A DNA stretch of 64,000 bases from Corynebacterium sp. 74A (GCF_008930665.1 NZ_PQMG01000001.1:558001-622000); one strand, 5' to 3'. Counted from the first letter of the stretch, positions 26,419-35,431 are shown. Notes: a model not told the origin generated them from the sequence alone. Program-made: numbers and translations.

Positions 26419-27183
26419 ATGGCAGGTTTGTTTCCCCGATTCCGCACCCGAGCCGCTGCGCCTCGACGCGGCCGCGATGAGGAGATCCGCGAGCTGATTG
26501 ATTCTCGTCGCACCATCGTGGATGCCTATGAGGTGGAGCGGCGGCGCATTGAGCGGGACCTGCACGATGGTGCCCAGCAGTCCTTCGTCGCGGCGGCGAT
26601 GGCGCTGGGAGAGGCCGAGCTGGATCCCGCGGTGGAGAATAATCCGCAGCTGCGTGCCCTCTTAGAGCAGGCCCACCGCAATCTGGATGAGGGGCTGGCG
26701 GCCTTGCGGAATACGGTGCGCGGGATTCATCCGCACATGCTCAGCGACGCCGGCTTGGTGGCTGCGGTGGAGGAGCTGCTGCAGTCGATGCCGCTGCGTT
26801 CCTCGCTGACCTGCCCACATCCGCTTCCCACCCTGCCGGAGGGGGTCTTGGCCTGCGGGTATTTTTTTGTGTCTGAGGCGTTGAGCAATATCGGCAAATA
26901 CGCCCCCGAGGCGCGGGTGGATGTGTTGATCACGGTCGATTCCGGGCTGCGGATCTCGGTGCTAGATACCGGCCCAGGTGACGCCCATATCGTGCCCGGT
27001 GGTGGCCTGCACGGTATCAAGGAACGTTTGGCGGCATTCGGGGGCACGATGGAGGTGAACTCGCCGCCGGGCGGGCCCACCCAGGTGGTGGCGGATGTGC
27101 CGCTACTGCTGCATCGCGGGGAGTCCGGCATCGTGCTCGGCACCCTCAGCTCTACTGCGGAGAGAAAGGATCACTCGCTATGA
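26419..27183 (+). CDS. Soluble two-component sensor histidine kinase (HisKA_3)
   Basis: This protein has 254 residues from ATG 26419. TAGAAT at 26406-26411 ends 7 nt before this codon and no good ribosome site exists, so a leaderless mRNA is likely; ATG 26410 is an alternative. The dimerisation/phosphoacceptor box is RRRIERDLHDGAQQ (phospho-His), and the ATPase domain shows EALSNIGKYAP (N-box), VLDTGPG (G1) and GGGLHGIKERLAAFGG (G2). No transmembrane segment or sensor domain precedes the H-box, so the kinase probably senses the state of the adjacent ABC transporter or a cytoplasmic cue. Its stop overlaps the response-regulator start (ATGA). Confidence 0.88.
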   Translation: MAGLFPRFRTRAAAPRRGRDEEIRELIDSRRTIVDAYEVERRRIERDLHDGAQQSFVAAAMALGEAELDPAVENNPQLRALLEQAHRNLDEGLAALRNTVRGIHPHMLSDAGLVAAVEELLQSMPLRSSLTCPHPLPTLPEGVLACGYFFVSEALSNIGKYAPEARVDVLITVDSGLRISVLDTGPGDAHIVPGGGLHGIKERLAAFGGTMEVNSPPGGPTQVVADVPLLLHRGESGIVLGTLSSTAERKDHSL

Positions 27184-27833
27184 ATATCGTCTTAGCCGAT
27201 GATTCCGGCCTGCTGCGGGAGTCCTTGGCAGCCATGCTGGAACGCCAGGGCTTTCATGTGCTCGCGCAGTGCTCCTCGGCCGAGGAGGTCATGCCGCTTA
27301 TCGACGCCCACTCCGCGGAGATCAGCCTATTGGTCACGGATGTCCGCATGCCGCCGTCGATGAGCGATGACGGCCTGCACGCGGCCGTGGCGGTGCGACA
27401 GCGCTACCCCGAGCTGGGCATCGTGGTCTGTTCCCAGTATGTGGCGCCGGCCTATGCCCGCACCGTGCTGGAGATGGCTGGGGGCGTGGCCGGCACCGGC
27501 TATGTGCTGAAGGATTCGGTGGGGCATGTCGCTGATTTCATCCGTACGCTGCGCACGGTGGCCGCCGGTGGCATGGTGATTGATCCGCAGGTAGCCCAGG
27601 CCATGGTGCATTCCCAGCAGGGCATGAGTGATCTCACCGCCCGGGAAAGTGAGGTGCTGGCGCTCATGGCTCAGGGATTATCCAATCCGGAGATCGCCAG
27701 CCGTCTCGTGGTCTCAGGCGCGGCGGTGGCGAAACATATTGCCGCGATTTTTCAGAAGCTGGGGCTCTCCCCCGAGGAGGACAACCGCCGCGTGAAAGCG
27801 GTGCTGCGTTATCTCTCGGACGTCGGTGTCTGA
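27180..27833 (+). CDS. NarL-family response regulator
   Basis: This 217-residue regulator pairs with the kinase just upstream. The receiver domain has the acidic pocket LADDSG, phospho-acceptor Asp in VTDVRMPP and Lys in GYVLKDS. The LuxR-type helix-turn-helix is at about 150-210 (LTARESEVLALMAQGLSNPE, then IAAIFQKLGL). It most likely controls the divergent ABC transporter operon. Confidence 0.93.
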   Translation: MNIVLADDSGLLRESLAAMLERQGFHVLAQCSSAEEVMPLIDAHSAEISLLVTDVRMPPSMSDDGLHAAVAVRQRYPELGIVVCSQYVAPAYARTVLEMAGGVAGTGYVLKDSVGHVADFIRTLRTVAAGGMVIDPQVAQAMVHSQQGMSDLTARESEVLALMAQGLSNPEIASRLVVSGAAVAKHIAAIFQKLGLSPEEDNRRVKAVLRYLSDVGV

Positions 27834-27855
27834 GGTATTCGGGTACAAAGGAGAC

Positions 27856-28356
27856 ATGACTCTTCATACTGCTTTTAAAGGAAACCCCGTCACCGTCTCC
27901 GGCGAGCTGCCCGAGGTGGGCTCGCGTCTCGGCGAGTTCTCGCTGACGAATGACTCGCTCGAGACTGTCACCAATGCTGATTTCGCTGGGCGCCGCGTGG
28001 TGCTCAACATTTTCCCCTCGGTGGATACCGGCGTCTGCGCCGCCTCCGTGCGCCAGTTCAATGAGCTCGCCGCGGGGCTGGACAACACCGTGGTGGTCAA
28101 TGTCTCCCGCGATCTGCCCTTCGCCTTGGCTCGCTTCTGCGGTGCCGAAGGCTTGGAGAACGTGCAGGTGGCCTCGGACTTCCGCCGTGGCTTCGGCGAT
28201 AACCTCGGCCTGGTGCAAACCGATGGCCCGCTGGCCCAGCTGCTGGCTCGCGCCGTGATCGTCGTAGATGGCGAGGGCACCGTGCTGCACTCCCAGCTGG
28301 TAGAGGAGATCGCCACCGAACCGGACTACGAGGCTGCTCTCGCGGCGCTGCGCTAA
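27856..28356 (+). CDS. tpx: Thiol peroxidase, Tpx-type peroxiredoxin
   Basis: This 166-residue protein starts at ATG 27856 after AAAGGAG. The peroxidatic Cys is C61 (FPSVDTGVCAASVRQF) and the resolving Cys is C95 (LARFCGAEGL), the same numbers as in E. coli Tpx as I recall. It reduces hydroperoxides with electrons from thioredoxin. It lies 22 nt after the response-regulator gene on the same strand but has its own ribosome site and a terminator after it. Confidence 0.95.
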   Translation: MTLHTAFKGNPVTVSGELPEVGSRLGEFSLTNDSLETVTNADFAGRRVVLNIFPSVDTGVCAASVRQFNELAAGLDNTVVVNVSRDLPFALARFCGAEGLENVQVASDFRRGFGDNLGLVQTDGPLAQLLARAVIVVDGEGTVLHSQLVEEIATEPDYEAALAALR

Positions 28357-28385
28357 GCACGCTTTCGGCGCAGTGCCCCGATTCT

Positions 28386-28426
28386 ACCCGCCTTATTCCA
28401 GCCTGCCGTGCGAGGATGAGGCGGGT
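28386..28426 (+). terminator. Terminator after tpx
   Basis: A 13-bp stem with two G-T wobbles (28386-28398 with 28414-28426) is followed by CTTT. It lies 30 nt after the tpx stop. Confidence 0.7.
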
Positions 28427-28770
28427 CTTTGTGTCTCCGGCTTCGCCGAGCACGGAATCACAATAGCCACGGTGTTCACCGACAGCGGCGCAGCCACGGG
28501 GTGGAAAGCATGCACCACCTACAGTGGAATGGCCGCTCACCCATACGCCCTCCGCAGCACGCAGTGCGTACGCCTGTCGCCTCATCGACGCGGGTCTCAG
28601 TGGCCTTGTCGACGGAGACGTTGCAGGGACAACACCCCTGCGTTCTCGTGGCCGTATCAGCTTTTCTATTCATTCCGCACAGCACAGGCTAAGGTACTTC
28701 ATAACTCTCATGTTGTGTGCGGTGCGCCACATGTGCACCCTGGAAAATAGAAAAGGAGATGTCCTCAGCC
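28427..28770. other. Intergenic region between tpx and gltS
   Basis: This 344-nt stretch has overlapping short frames on both strands, but none has a ribosome site or recognisable family features. The gltS promoter should lie in the last 100 nt. I see no repeat or operator that I would defend. Confidence 0.5.
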
Positions 28771-30252
28771 ATGACCCCCAACTCCGTTGGCTTTGCGCTC
28801 GTCGTGCTCTTAGTCGTGCTCTTCGTGGGCAAGGTCGTGCGTATGCGCGTTCGGTGGACGCAGAACCTCTTCCTGCCCAGCTCTATCATTGCTGGCACCC
28901 TCGCCCTGCTTCTCGGCCCCGAGGTGCTGGGCACCATCGCTGGCTGGTTTGGCGAGACTACCGCCACAGAGTATCTGCAGGCGGGAGGCCTCTTTGGCGA
29001 GGACATGCTCAGCGTGTGGAAGACCCTGCCGGGGCTGTTGATCTCTGTCGTCTTCGCCACCCTCTTCTTGGGCCAAAAGCTGCCCAAGCCCAAAGAGGTC
29101 TATCACTTGGCCGGCCCGCAGCTCTCGGTGGGCGTGGCCTTCGCCTCTGGCCAGTATGTGGTGGGCATGCTGCTTGCCATGCTGGTGCTGGCTCCCCTCT
29201 TTGGGATGTCACCCATGGCGGGTGCGCTCATCGAAATCGGCTTTGAGGGCGGGCACGGCACCGCCGCCGGCATGATCGACGTCTTCCACGAGGTGGGTTT
29301 CCCCGAAGGCGGCGATCTCGCCGTGGCCGTGGCCACCGTGGGCCTCGTGGGCGGCATCGTGATCGGCGTGGGCGTGATCAACTGGGCTATCCGCACCGGC
29401 CGCACCACCATCGTCACCGAGGTCAAGGACCGCTCTCTCGAAGAACAGCGTGGCCTCTTCCGCCGCGATGAGCAGTACACCGCTGCGATGATGACCTCTC
29501 GCCCCTCCTCTATCGAGCCACTGTCCCTGCATGCCGCGTTCATTGGGTTGTCCATCCTCATCGGTATCTGCATCCTCGAGTTCCTGCAGTGGGTGGAGCA
29601 GATGCTGTGGGCAGATCAGGTGGAGCTGTTGCGCTATGTCCCGCTGTTCCCGATCGCTATGATCGGCGGCATTATCGTGCAGATCCTGCTGAATAAGACC
29701 GGCTATGACTACCTGGTGGATTCCAATATGATGCTGCGCCTGCAGGGCTTGGCGCTGGATCTGCTCATCGCGGCCGCCTTGGCCACCATTTCTTTGCAGG
29801 CGATCGCGGATAACTTCTGGCCCTTCGTGCTGCTGTGCGTGGGCGGCATCATCATCAACGTCGTCATCTTGCTGTGGCTGGTGCCGCGCGCTATCCCCTC
29901 CTATTGGCTCGAGCGCGGTATCGGCGATTTCGGCCAGTCCATGGGTGTGACCGCGACGGGACTGATCCTCATGCGCATCGCCGACCCTGATAGCGAAAGC
30001 CCCGCATTCGAGGCCTTCGGTTATAAGCAGCTGGTATTCGAGCCCTTCTTCGGCGGCGGCGTGATTACTGCTCTCGCAGTGCCGATCATCTACCAGTTCG
30101 GCCCCGGCTGGATTTTAGGCCCCATGCTGGCGCTATTTATCGCCTCCGTGGCGTGGAGCTTGCTCTATTGGGCTAAAAAGAGCAAGGACCCGCATGCTGC
30201 GAAGCTGGTGCAGCGCAAGCAAGAATCTGGCTCCTCGCCCGAGCCGGTCTAG
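28771..30252 (+). CDS. gltS: Sodium/glutamate symporter
   Basis: This protein has 493 residues from ATG 28771. AAAGGAG lies 12 nt upstream, and ATG 28759 sits directly against that site and is less likely. It is a hydrophobic protein with about ten or more helices in two inverted halves. GltS/ESS-family motifs include GFEGGHGTAAGM in the first half and GIGDFGQSMGVTATGLILMR in the second, the paired re-entrant loops that bind glutamate and Na+. Length is somewhat greater than E. coli GltS (about 401) because of a C-terminal extension. It converges on gapB through a shared terminator. Confidence 0.92.
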   Translation: MTPNSVGFALVVLLVVLFVGKVVRMRVRWTQNLFLPSSIIAGTLALLLGPEVLGTIAGWFGETTATEYLQAGGLFGEDMLSVWKTLPGLLISVVFATLFLGQKLPKPKEVYHLAGPQLSVGVAFASGQYVVGMLLAMLVLAPLFGMSPMAGALIEIGFEGGHGTAAGMIDVFHEVGFPEGGDLAVAVATVGLVGGIVIGVGVINWAIRTGRTTIVTEVKDRSLEEQRGLFRRDEQYTAAMMTSRPSSIEPLSLHAAFIGLSILIGICILEFLQWVEQMLWADQVELLRYVPLFPIAMIGGIIVQILLNKTGYDYLVDSNMMLRLQGLALDLLIAAALATISLQAIADNFWPFVLLCVGGIIINVVILLWLVPRAIPSYWLERGIGDFGQSMGVTATGLILMRIADPDSESPAFEAFGYKQLVFEPFFGGGVITALAVPIIYQFGPGWILGPMLALFIASVAWSLLYWAKKSKDPHAAKLVQRKQESGSSPEPV

Positions 30253-30291
30253 GCCATGACACCTGCCGCGGTGCAGAGCCCGCCGAGTGAG

Positions 30292-30302
30292 CATCGATAA
30301 GC
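30292..30302 (-). repeat. Intergenic GCTTATCGACG-like motif (one mismatch)
   Basis: Read on the complement the sequence is GCTTATCGATG. It lies between gltS and the shared terminator and belongs to the six-member set described in the findings. Confidence 0.45.
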
Positions 30303-30307
30303 GCAAC

Positions 30308-30341
30308 AAGCGCCCCACCCGAAACCGAAGGTGGGGCGCTT
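30308..30341. terminator. Bidirectional terminator between gltS and gapB
   Basis: A 12-bp perfect stem AAGCGCCCCACC/GGTGGGGCGCTT (30308-30319 with 30330-30341) is followed by TATTT on the plus strand. It serves both converging genes. Confidence 0.88.
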
Positions 30342-30353
30342 ATTTCTGCGGGG

Positions 30354-31808
30354 CTAGTCCAACTCAGAGAGCTCGCGACGCGGAGGATAGACGCGCGGAC
30401 GGGTGCCGGCAATCTCCTCCACGATGCGAATCACCTGGTTAGAGTAGCCGAACTCGTTGTCGTACCACACATACAGCACCAAGTGATTGCCGGTGGCGAT
30501 GGTGGCCAGACCATCGACGATGCCGGCATGAGTGGAGCCGATGAAGTCATTCGACACCACCTCAGGGGACTTGATGTAGTTGATCTGTTGACGCAGCTCG
30601 GACTTCAGCGACACGGTGCGCAGGTAGTTATTCACCTCATCGGCATCCACGTCCTTCTTCATGGTGAGGTTCAGCACCGCCATGGATACATCCGGAGTAG
30701 GCACACGAATGGCATTGCCGGTGAGCTTGCCCTCGAGCTCCGGCAGGGCCTTCGCTACGGCCTTCGCCGCGCCGGTAGAGGTGAGCACCATGTTCAAGGT
30801 GGCGGCACGGCCGCGGCGCTCGCCCTTGTGGAAGTTATCGATCAGGTTTTGATCATTGGTGAAGGAGTGCACGGTTTCCACGTGACCAAACTCCACGCCA
30901 TAACGGTGATCGATGGCCTTGAGCACCGGGGTGATGGCATTGGTGGTGCAGGACGCGGCGGAGAGGACCTCGTCCGAGTCCTCGATATCGGTGTGGTTGA
31001 TGCCGTAGACGATGTTCTTGATATCGCCCTTGCCCGGGGCGGTGAGCAGCACCTTGGATGCACCCTTGGACTTGAGGTGCTGGGACAGCCCAGCGCGGTC
31101 ACGCCACACACCGGTGTTGTCCACCACGATGGCGTCGTTGATGCCATAGGCGGTATAGTCCACCTCTTCGGGGCTATTGGCGTAGATCATCTGAATGGGG
31201 GTGCCATTGGCCCAGATGATTTCCTTCTCCTCATCGATGGTGATCGATCCCTCGAAGGCGCCATGGATGGAGTCACGGCGCAGCAGCGACGCGCGCTTGG
31301 CGATGTCATCCGCACACTTCTTACGCACCACCACAGCGCGCAGGCGGGTGCCACGCCCCTGGGCCTCACGGGCCACAAGGATGCGGGCCAACAGCCGACC
31401 AATACGGCCGAAGCCATAGAGCACCACATCGCGCTGCACATCGGTGCCTTTATCACCGATCACATCCGCCAGCTGCTCCTCCAGATAGGCGCGCAAATCG
31501 CCACCGTGCTTCTTGTGCCCGATGGCTAGGCGGGCCACGTCAATGGAGGCAGTACCGAGATCCAGCTCAAGCAAGGTCTGGAAGACGGGCAAGGTGTCTT
31601 CCAAAGGCAGCTCGCGCTCCACCACACGGCGCGCATAGCGGTGCATCTTGATGATCTCGATGTCCGACGGATTCACCAGCAGACGGCCGAAGATCGAGGT
31701 AACCACATTCTTCTCGCGGTGTAGGCGGCCGATCAGTGGGATCATCTGCTCCGCGAGCTCGATGCGCTTGCTCCAGTCGCTGGGGTTGGGGGTGTGGGCG
31801 TCGGGCAT
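30354..31808 (-). CDS. gapB: Glyceraldehyde-3-phosphate dehydrogenase, long GapB type
   Basis: This 484-residue enzyme has an N-terminal extension of about 125 residues before the NAD(P)-binding motif YGFGRIGRLLAR. The catalytic Cys is C287 in SAASCTTNAITP, with downstream TSTGAAKAVAKALPEL. The long form is typical of corynebacterial GapB (about 480), which favours the gluconeogenic direction, unlike the glycolytic GapA. The start is ATG 31808, with GGAGG 14 nt upstream. Confidence 0.93.
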   Translation of the reverse strand: MPDAHTPNPSDWSKRIELAEQMIPLIGRLHREKNVVTSIFGRLLVNPSDIEIIKMHRYARRVVERELPLEDTLPVFQTLLELDLGTASIDVARLAIGHKKHGGDLRAYLEEQLADVIGDKGTDVQRDVVLYGFGRIGRLLARILVAREAQGRGTRLRAVVVRKKCADDIAKRASLLRRDSIHGAFEGSITIDEEKEIIWANGTPIQMIYANSPEEVDYTAYGINDAIVVDNTGVWRDRAGLSQHLKSKGASKVLLTAPGKGDIKNIVYGINHTDIEDSDEVLSAASCTTNAITPVLKAIDHRYGVEFGHVETVHSFTNDQNLIDNFHKGERRGRAATLNMVLTSTGAAKAVAKALPELEGKLTGNAIRVPTPDVSMAVLNLTMKKDVDADEVNNYLRTVSLKSELRQQINYIKSPEVVSNDFIGSTHAGIVDGLATIATGNHLVLYVWYDNEFGYSNQVIRIVEEIAGTRPRVYPPRRELSELD

Positions 31809-31995
31809 AGTGAAGTTCTTATCCTCCGCTAGTGATGGGTGAATGGTTCAATGTCCACCTCAAACGGTAGCGAAGATGTGGTTTTCAGGGGGCCGTTTTC
31901 ACCCCACTTTCTCACCCCTCGGGGGAGATTTATGTCTGTTTTCCCCTATCCGGACGCTCGGATGTGAGCCACCCCCTACTCGGCTGTGATCCGCA

Positions 31996-32175
31996 CTACC
32001 ACTTACGCGCCTTGGCGATCGCCTTCTTCAGCGCCTTATCATCCAAATCCAAGGCATTGTCCTTGCGTAGCCGATGGCACACCACCGGACACGAGCAGCA
32101 GCGCTTCTTAGAACGGCAACACTTCTTCTTCGTCTTGCCCTTCTCCAAGTTGCGGCGAACCTTCTCCAGCTTCAT
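31996..32175 (-). CDS. Small Cys/Lys-rich conserved actinobacterial protein
   Basis: This 59-residue protein starts at ATG 32175 behind a strong GGAGGAGGG. It has a basic N-terminus and a CC-x5-CC-x-C-x3-C cluster (KKKCCRSKKRCCSCPVVCHR). That suggests metal binding or redox activity. I recognise the pattern as one common in small conserved corynebacterial proteins but know no function. It lies upstream of gapB on the same strand, 187 nt away. One copy of the GCTTATCGACG motif is in its leader region. Confidence 0.75.
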   Translation of the reverse strand: MKLEKVRRNLEKGKTKKKCCRSKKRCCSCPVVCHRLRKDNALDLDDKALKKAIAKARKW

Positions 32176-32201
32176 ACTTGCCCTCCTCCGCGCGTATTGA
32201 C

Positions 32202-32212
32202 GCTTATCGACG
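32202..32212 (+). repeat. Intergenic GCTTATCGACG motif
   Basis: An exact copy, followed by CCATCTAGCGCCAC, which resembles the sequence following the copy at 14158. It lies 27 nt upstream of the small Cys-rich gene. Confidence 0.5.
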
Positions 32213-32327
32213 CCATCTAGCGCCACGTCCCCGCGATTCACAGACAACCGGCCTAATTACCGTAGCCTTAACTAGTGAAAGTGTAGCTGACCTTAGTGAC
32301 ACAGGATGCGGGAATCAACCAGCGGTC

Positions 32328-33329
32328 TTAGCGGGGGATGGCGAGGGAAGTAAGCTGCCGCACGATCTCGGCGGCAGGGGCCTCGAGGCAGTCGTTCGCT
32401 CCTTCCCCTGCGAGGCAATAGGCCCAGGCCCTGTTCGCCTTCTGCCCCACTGGGGCAGGAGCGAGGTGCGGGAACACCGGCGGCATGGTGACCGCAGCAT
32501 GTTCGTTCACACCAGTTATCACCCCACGGGCCACTCGCCCAGTGAAGGCGCGAGTTGCAGCGGTGCGCAGCTGGCCCTCGCGCAGAATCGCACGATTACT
32601 CTCGGAAGTGCCGGCTTCCTCGGCCAAGAGGAAGGCAGTGCCACAGGACACCGCCACCACGCCATCGAGCGCTAGGGCATCCGCCACAGCCTCTGGGGTA
32701 CTCAGCCCACCGGCGGCGATGAGCGGCAGCTCGCAGACGGCCGCGACGGCGGAACATAGCTCCGGCAGGCCCATGGTGGTGGGCTCGTCCTCCTGATTCC
32801 ACGTGCCGCGGTGGCCGCCGGCGGCGGCTGCCTGCACGATCACCGCATCCGCGCCCACCGGCTGAGCTTGGCGGGCTTCGTCGGGGCTGGTCACAGTCAC
32901 CCACGTTTCAATCCCGCGCTCCCGGGCCTGCTGCACCTCCGCTGCGGAAAAGTAGCCAAACATGGAGCTCACCACCAGCGGCCTCGCCTCGAGCACGGCC
33001 GCGAATTTCTCCTCCCAGCCGAAGCTGTAGTCCACCTCAGGCTTCCAACGGCTGCCCAGCTCGGCGACGCACTGCTCTTCTGAGTGGGTCTCGAGATAGC
33101 GCGGCCGCGGGTGCGGGGCGAAAAGGTTGACGCCCACGTTCAGCCCGCCGGCTAGCTTTGCGGCAGTGCGCATATCCTCCCGCAAGGCCTCAGCACTGGC
33201 GCGCCCCGCCGCGAGGAAGCCGAGGTGACCCGCAGTCCACAACGACGCCGCCAGCTGTGGGGTCGATGGCCCACCCGCCATGGGCGCGGCAATGAGGGTG
33301 ATAGTTCGATCGTGCAGGAGGTAACTCAT
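32328..33329 (-). CDS. Nitronate monooxygenase-like FMN enzyme
   Basis: This protein has 333 residues from ATG 33329 (MSYLLHDRTITLIAAPMAGG). The TIM-barrel family features are PMAGGPSTPQLAA, GVNLFAPHPRP, QAAAAGGHRGTW (catalytic His and phosphate loop), LIAAGGLSTPEAVADALALD and CGTAFLLAEEAGTS. It is of the NMO/2-nitropropane dioxygenase family, which oxidises alkyl nitronates such as 3-nitropropionate. TAGGCT ends 8 nt upstream of the start with no ribosome site, so a leaderless transcript is likely. Its start is only 13 nt from the divergent second pth gene. Confidence 0.87.
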   Translation of the reverse strand: MSYLLHDRTITLIAAPMAGGPSTPQLAASLWTAGHLGFLAAGRASAEALREDMRTAAKLAGGLNVGVNLFAPHPRPRYLETHSEEQCVAELGSRWKPEVDYSFGWEEKFAAVLEARPLVVSSMFGYFSAAEVQQARERGIETWVTVTSPDEARQAQPVGADAVIVQAAAAGGHRGTWNQEDEPTTMGLPELCSAVAAVCELPLIAAGGLSTPEAVADALALDGVVAVSCGTAFLLAEEAGTSESNRAILREGQLRTAATRAFTGRVARGVITGVNEHAAVTMPPVFPHLAPAPVGQKANRAWAYCLAGEGANDCLEAPAAEIVRQLTSLAIPR

Positions 33330-33342
33330 AGCCGTTGAGCCT

Positions 33343-34026
33343 ATGTGCAAGAATCGATGCGTGCACGGATTTGAAAACCTCAGCGACTCCCTCCGCTCCT
33401 TCTTCGCTCGCCTCGGCTCGCGGACTCCCACCCCCACCACGAGCCTGCCCGAGCGCATCGATTACCTGATTCTAGGACTAGGCAACCCCGGTAGTAACTA
33501 TGAGGCCACCCGCCACAACGTGGGCTACATGGCTCTCGATGACATCTTGGCGCAGCGCGGCGATATCCTCACCCCGGTCGCCGGTGCCCCCTTAAGCATC
33601 GCCGCACTGGAGCATGAGGGCCGCAGCATTGTGCTGGCCCGCTCGCATACCTATATGAATAACTCGGGCGAGGCTATCGAGGCTCTCCAACGCCACCTGG
33701 AGCTGGACGCCGACCACGTGATCGTGATCCACGATGAGCTGGATCTTCCCGCTGGGACGGTGAAAATCAAACGCGGAGGCAATGAAAACGGCCACAACGG
33801 GCTGAAATCGCTCAGCGCCACTTTGGGTACCCGGGACTATGTGCGGGTGCGCATCGGCATCGGCCGTCCGCCACAGAGCGAACCGGTAGCCATCCCCGTG
33901 TGGGTGCTGGGACCTATCGATCCGTCTCCAGAGATGGAGCAGGCCATTGCCCGGGCCGCCGAGGGGGCCTGGTTGGCAGCCACCGACTCGCTCAGCGCCG
34001 CGCAGAATACGACCAACCGGCGCTAG
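33343..34026 (+). CDS. pth: Peptidyl-tRNA hydrolase, canonical copy with N-terminal extension
   Basis: This protein has 227 residues from ATG 33343. The first ~40 residues (with LRSFFARLGSRTP) precede the Pth fold and are absent from E. coli Pth (194). All catalytic residues are canonical: Asn in GLGNPGSNYE, His in TRHNVGYM, Asn in YMNNSGEAIE, Asp in HDELDLPAG and Asn in NGHNGLKSL. No ribosome site is clear, and GTG 33361 is an alternative start. It and the copy at 23510 make two pth genes within 10 kb. Confidence 0.92.
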   Translation: MCKNRCVHGFENLSDSLRSFFARLGSRTPTPTTSLPERIDYLILGLGNPGSNYEATRHNVGYMALDDILAQRGDILTPVAGAPLSIAALEHEGRSIVLARSHTYMNNSGEAIEALQRHLELDADHVIVIHDELDLPAGTVKIKRGGNENGHNGLKSLSATLGTRDYVRVRIGIGRPPQSEPVAIPVWVLGPIDPSPEMEQAIARAAEGAWLAATDSLSAAQNTTNRR

Positions 34027-34042
34027 CGTGGATCTCCACCGT

Positions 34043-35431
34043 CTATCCGAGGATGAGTTGGGCAAGCAGCGAGCCCACCACACAGGAGGTAGCCACACTG
34101 ATGGCACCCGGGATGAGGAAGGAATGGTTAATCACGAACTTCCCGATCCGAGTGGTGCCGGTGCGATCAAAGCCGATGCACGCCAGATCTGATGGATAGG
34201 TGGGCAGGATCCAGTAACCGTAGGCCGCCCCGTAGAAGCCGACGATGAGCACCGGATCCACTCCGAGGCTCAAGCCCAAAGGCGCGATAGCCACCAACGC
34301 CGCAGCTTGGGAGTTGACCAGTTTGGACACAATGAGCAGCACCAAGGCATAGGTCCACGGCGCGGACGCCACTACATCGCCTAGGCCGTCTTTGAGTGCG
34401 TCGATGTGAGTACTGAAGAAGGTATCCGCCATCCAGGCCACACCGAAGACGGAGAACACCGCCGTCATACCCGCTTTGAACACGGTGGTATTGGCGATCT
34501 TCGTCTTATCCACCTCGCACCACAGCAGGATGATAGCACCGGCCACCAGCATCACCATCTGAATCACGAGATTCATCGATAGCGGTTTCATCACCCCATC
34601 CTCGGTGGGGAAACTGGGCCGTAGCCCCTCAACGGCACCCAACAGCACCACCACAGTAATCGCAGAGAAGAACACCGCCACCGCACGGTAGGCGCTTGTA
34701 TCGAAGGTTTGCGAAAGCAGCGAGGTGTTGCCGCTGCGCATCGTCTCGGCGAACTCGGGATCTTGTAGCCGCTGCTGGAACTCAGGATCATCATCGAGGT
34801 CCTTGCCGCGGCGCGTGGACCACAACGCGGCCAGCAACACACCGCTCAGAGAAGCCGGCAGCGCCACCGAGAGGATTTGCGGGATGGAAAAAGCCTGATC
34901 GATTACCCCAGCTTTCTCGGCCAAGATTGAGGCAAGAGATACCGTGGCCACCGAGACCGGCGAGGCGGTGATACCCATCTGCGCCGCAGTGGACGCCGCA
35001 GCCATGGGCCGCTCGGGACGGATCTTCTTCTTCACCGCGATGTCTTCGATGATGGGAAACATCGTGTACACGACGTGGCCGGTGCCACACAGCACTGTGA
35101 GTGTCCACGTGGTTAGCGGCGCAAGAATCGTGATCAAGTGCGGCTTGGTGCGCAACAGCCGCTCGGCGAATTGCATCATCACATCCAAGCCCTTGGACTG
35201 TTGCAAGGTGGATGCGCAGCCAATCACCGCGATAATCGTGAGCATCACCGATACAGGTGGCTCGCCAGGCACCAAACCAAAAAGGAAGACCAGCACCATC
35301 AGCCCGAGCCCAGAGATCAGGCCGAGCCCGATTCCGCCGTAGCGGGTGCCGAGAAGAAGACAGAAGAGAATGATCGCGACTTGCAACACGATCGCAAGAG
35401 TGGACGTGGGATCGAGGAACCCAGAAAGCAT
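34043..35431 (-). CDS. dcuB: Anaerobic C4-dicarboxylate transporter, DcuA/DcuB family
   Basis: This protein has 462 residues from ATG 35431, preceded by GAGAGG; the frame continues upstream to 35698 without support. It is strongly hydrophobic, with Dcu motifs: GTRYGGIGLGLISGLGLMVL, LFGLVPGEPPVSVMLTIIAV, GTGHVVYTMFPIIEDIAVK, and [21 protein letters not shown]. coli DcuA/B exchange external fumarate, malate or aspartate for succinate in fumarate respiration. Dcu carriers are unusual in aerobic actinobacteria but are reported from facultative corynebacteria. DcuA and DcuB cannot be told apart here. Confidence 0.88.
   Translation of the reverse strand: MLSGFLDPTSTLAIVLQVAIILFCLLLGTRYGGIGLGLISGLGLMVLVFLFGLVPGEPPVSVMLTIIAVIGCASTLQQSKGLDVMMQFAERLLRTKPHLITILAPLTTWTLTVLCGTGHVVYTMFPIIEDIAVKKKIRPERPMAAASTAAQMGITASPVSVATVSLASILAEKAGVIDQAFSIPQILSVALPASLSGVLLAALWSTRRGKDLDDDPEFQQRLQDPEFAETMRSGNTSLLSQTFDTSAYRAVAVFFSAITVVVLLGAVEGLRPSFPTEDGVMKPLSMNLVIQMVMLVAGAIILLWCEVDKTKIANTTVFKAGMTAVFSVFGVAWMADTFFSTHIDALKDGLGDVVASAPWTYALVLLIVSKLVNSQAAALVAIAPLGLSLGVDPVLIVGFYGAAYGYWILPTYPSDLACIGFDRTGTTRIGKFVINHSFLIPGAISVATSCVVGSLLAQLILG

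Noticed and set aside
28373..28750. 125-residue frame between tpx and gltS
   Set aside because: It starts inside the tpx terminator and has no ribosome site or motif.
32262..32280. Possible DtxR box upstream of the small Cys-rich gene
   Set aside because: About 13 of 19 positions match and no iron gene is nearby, so it is not defensible.
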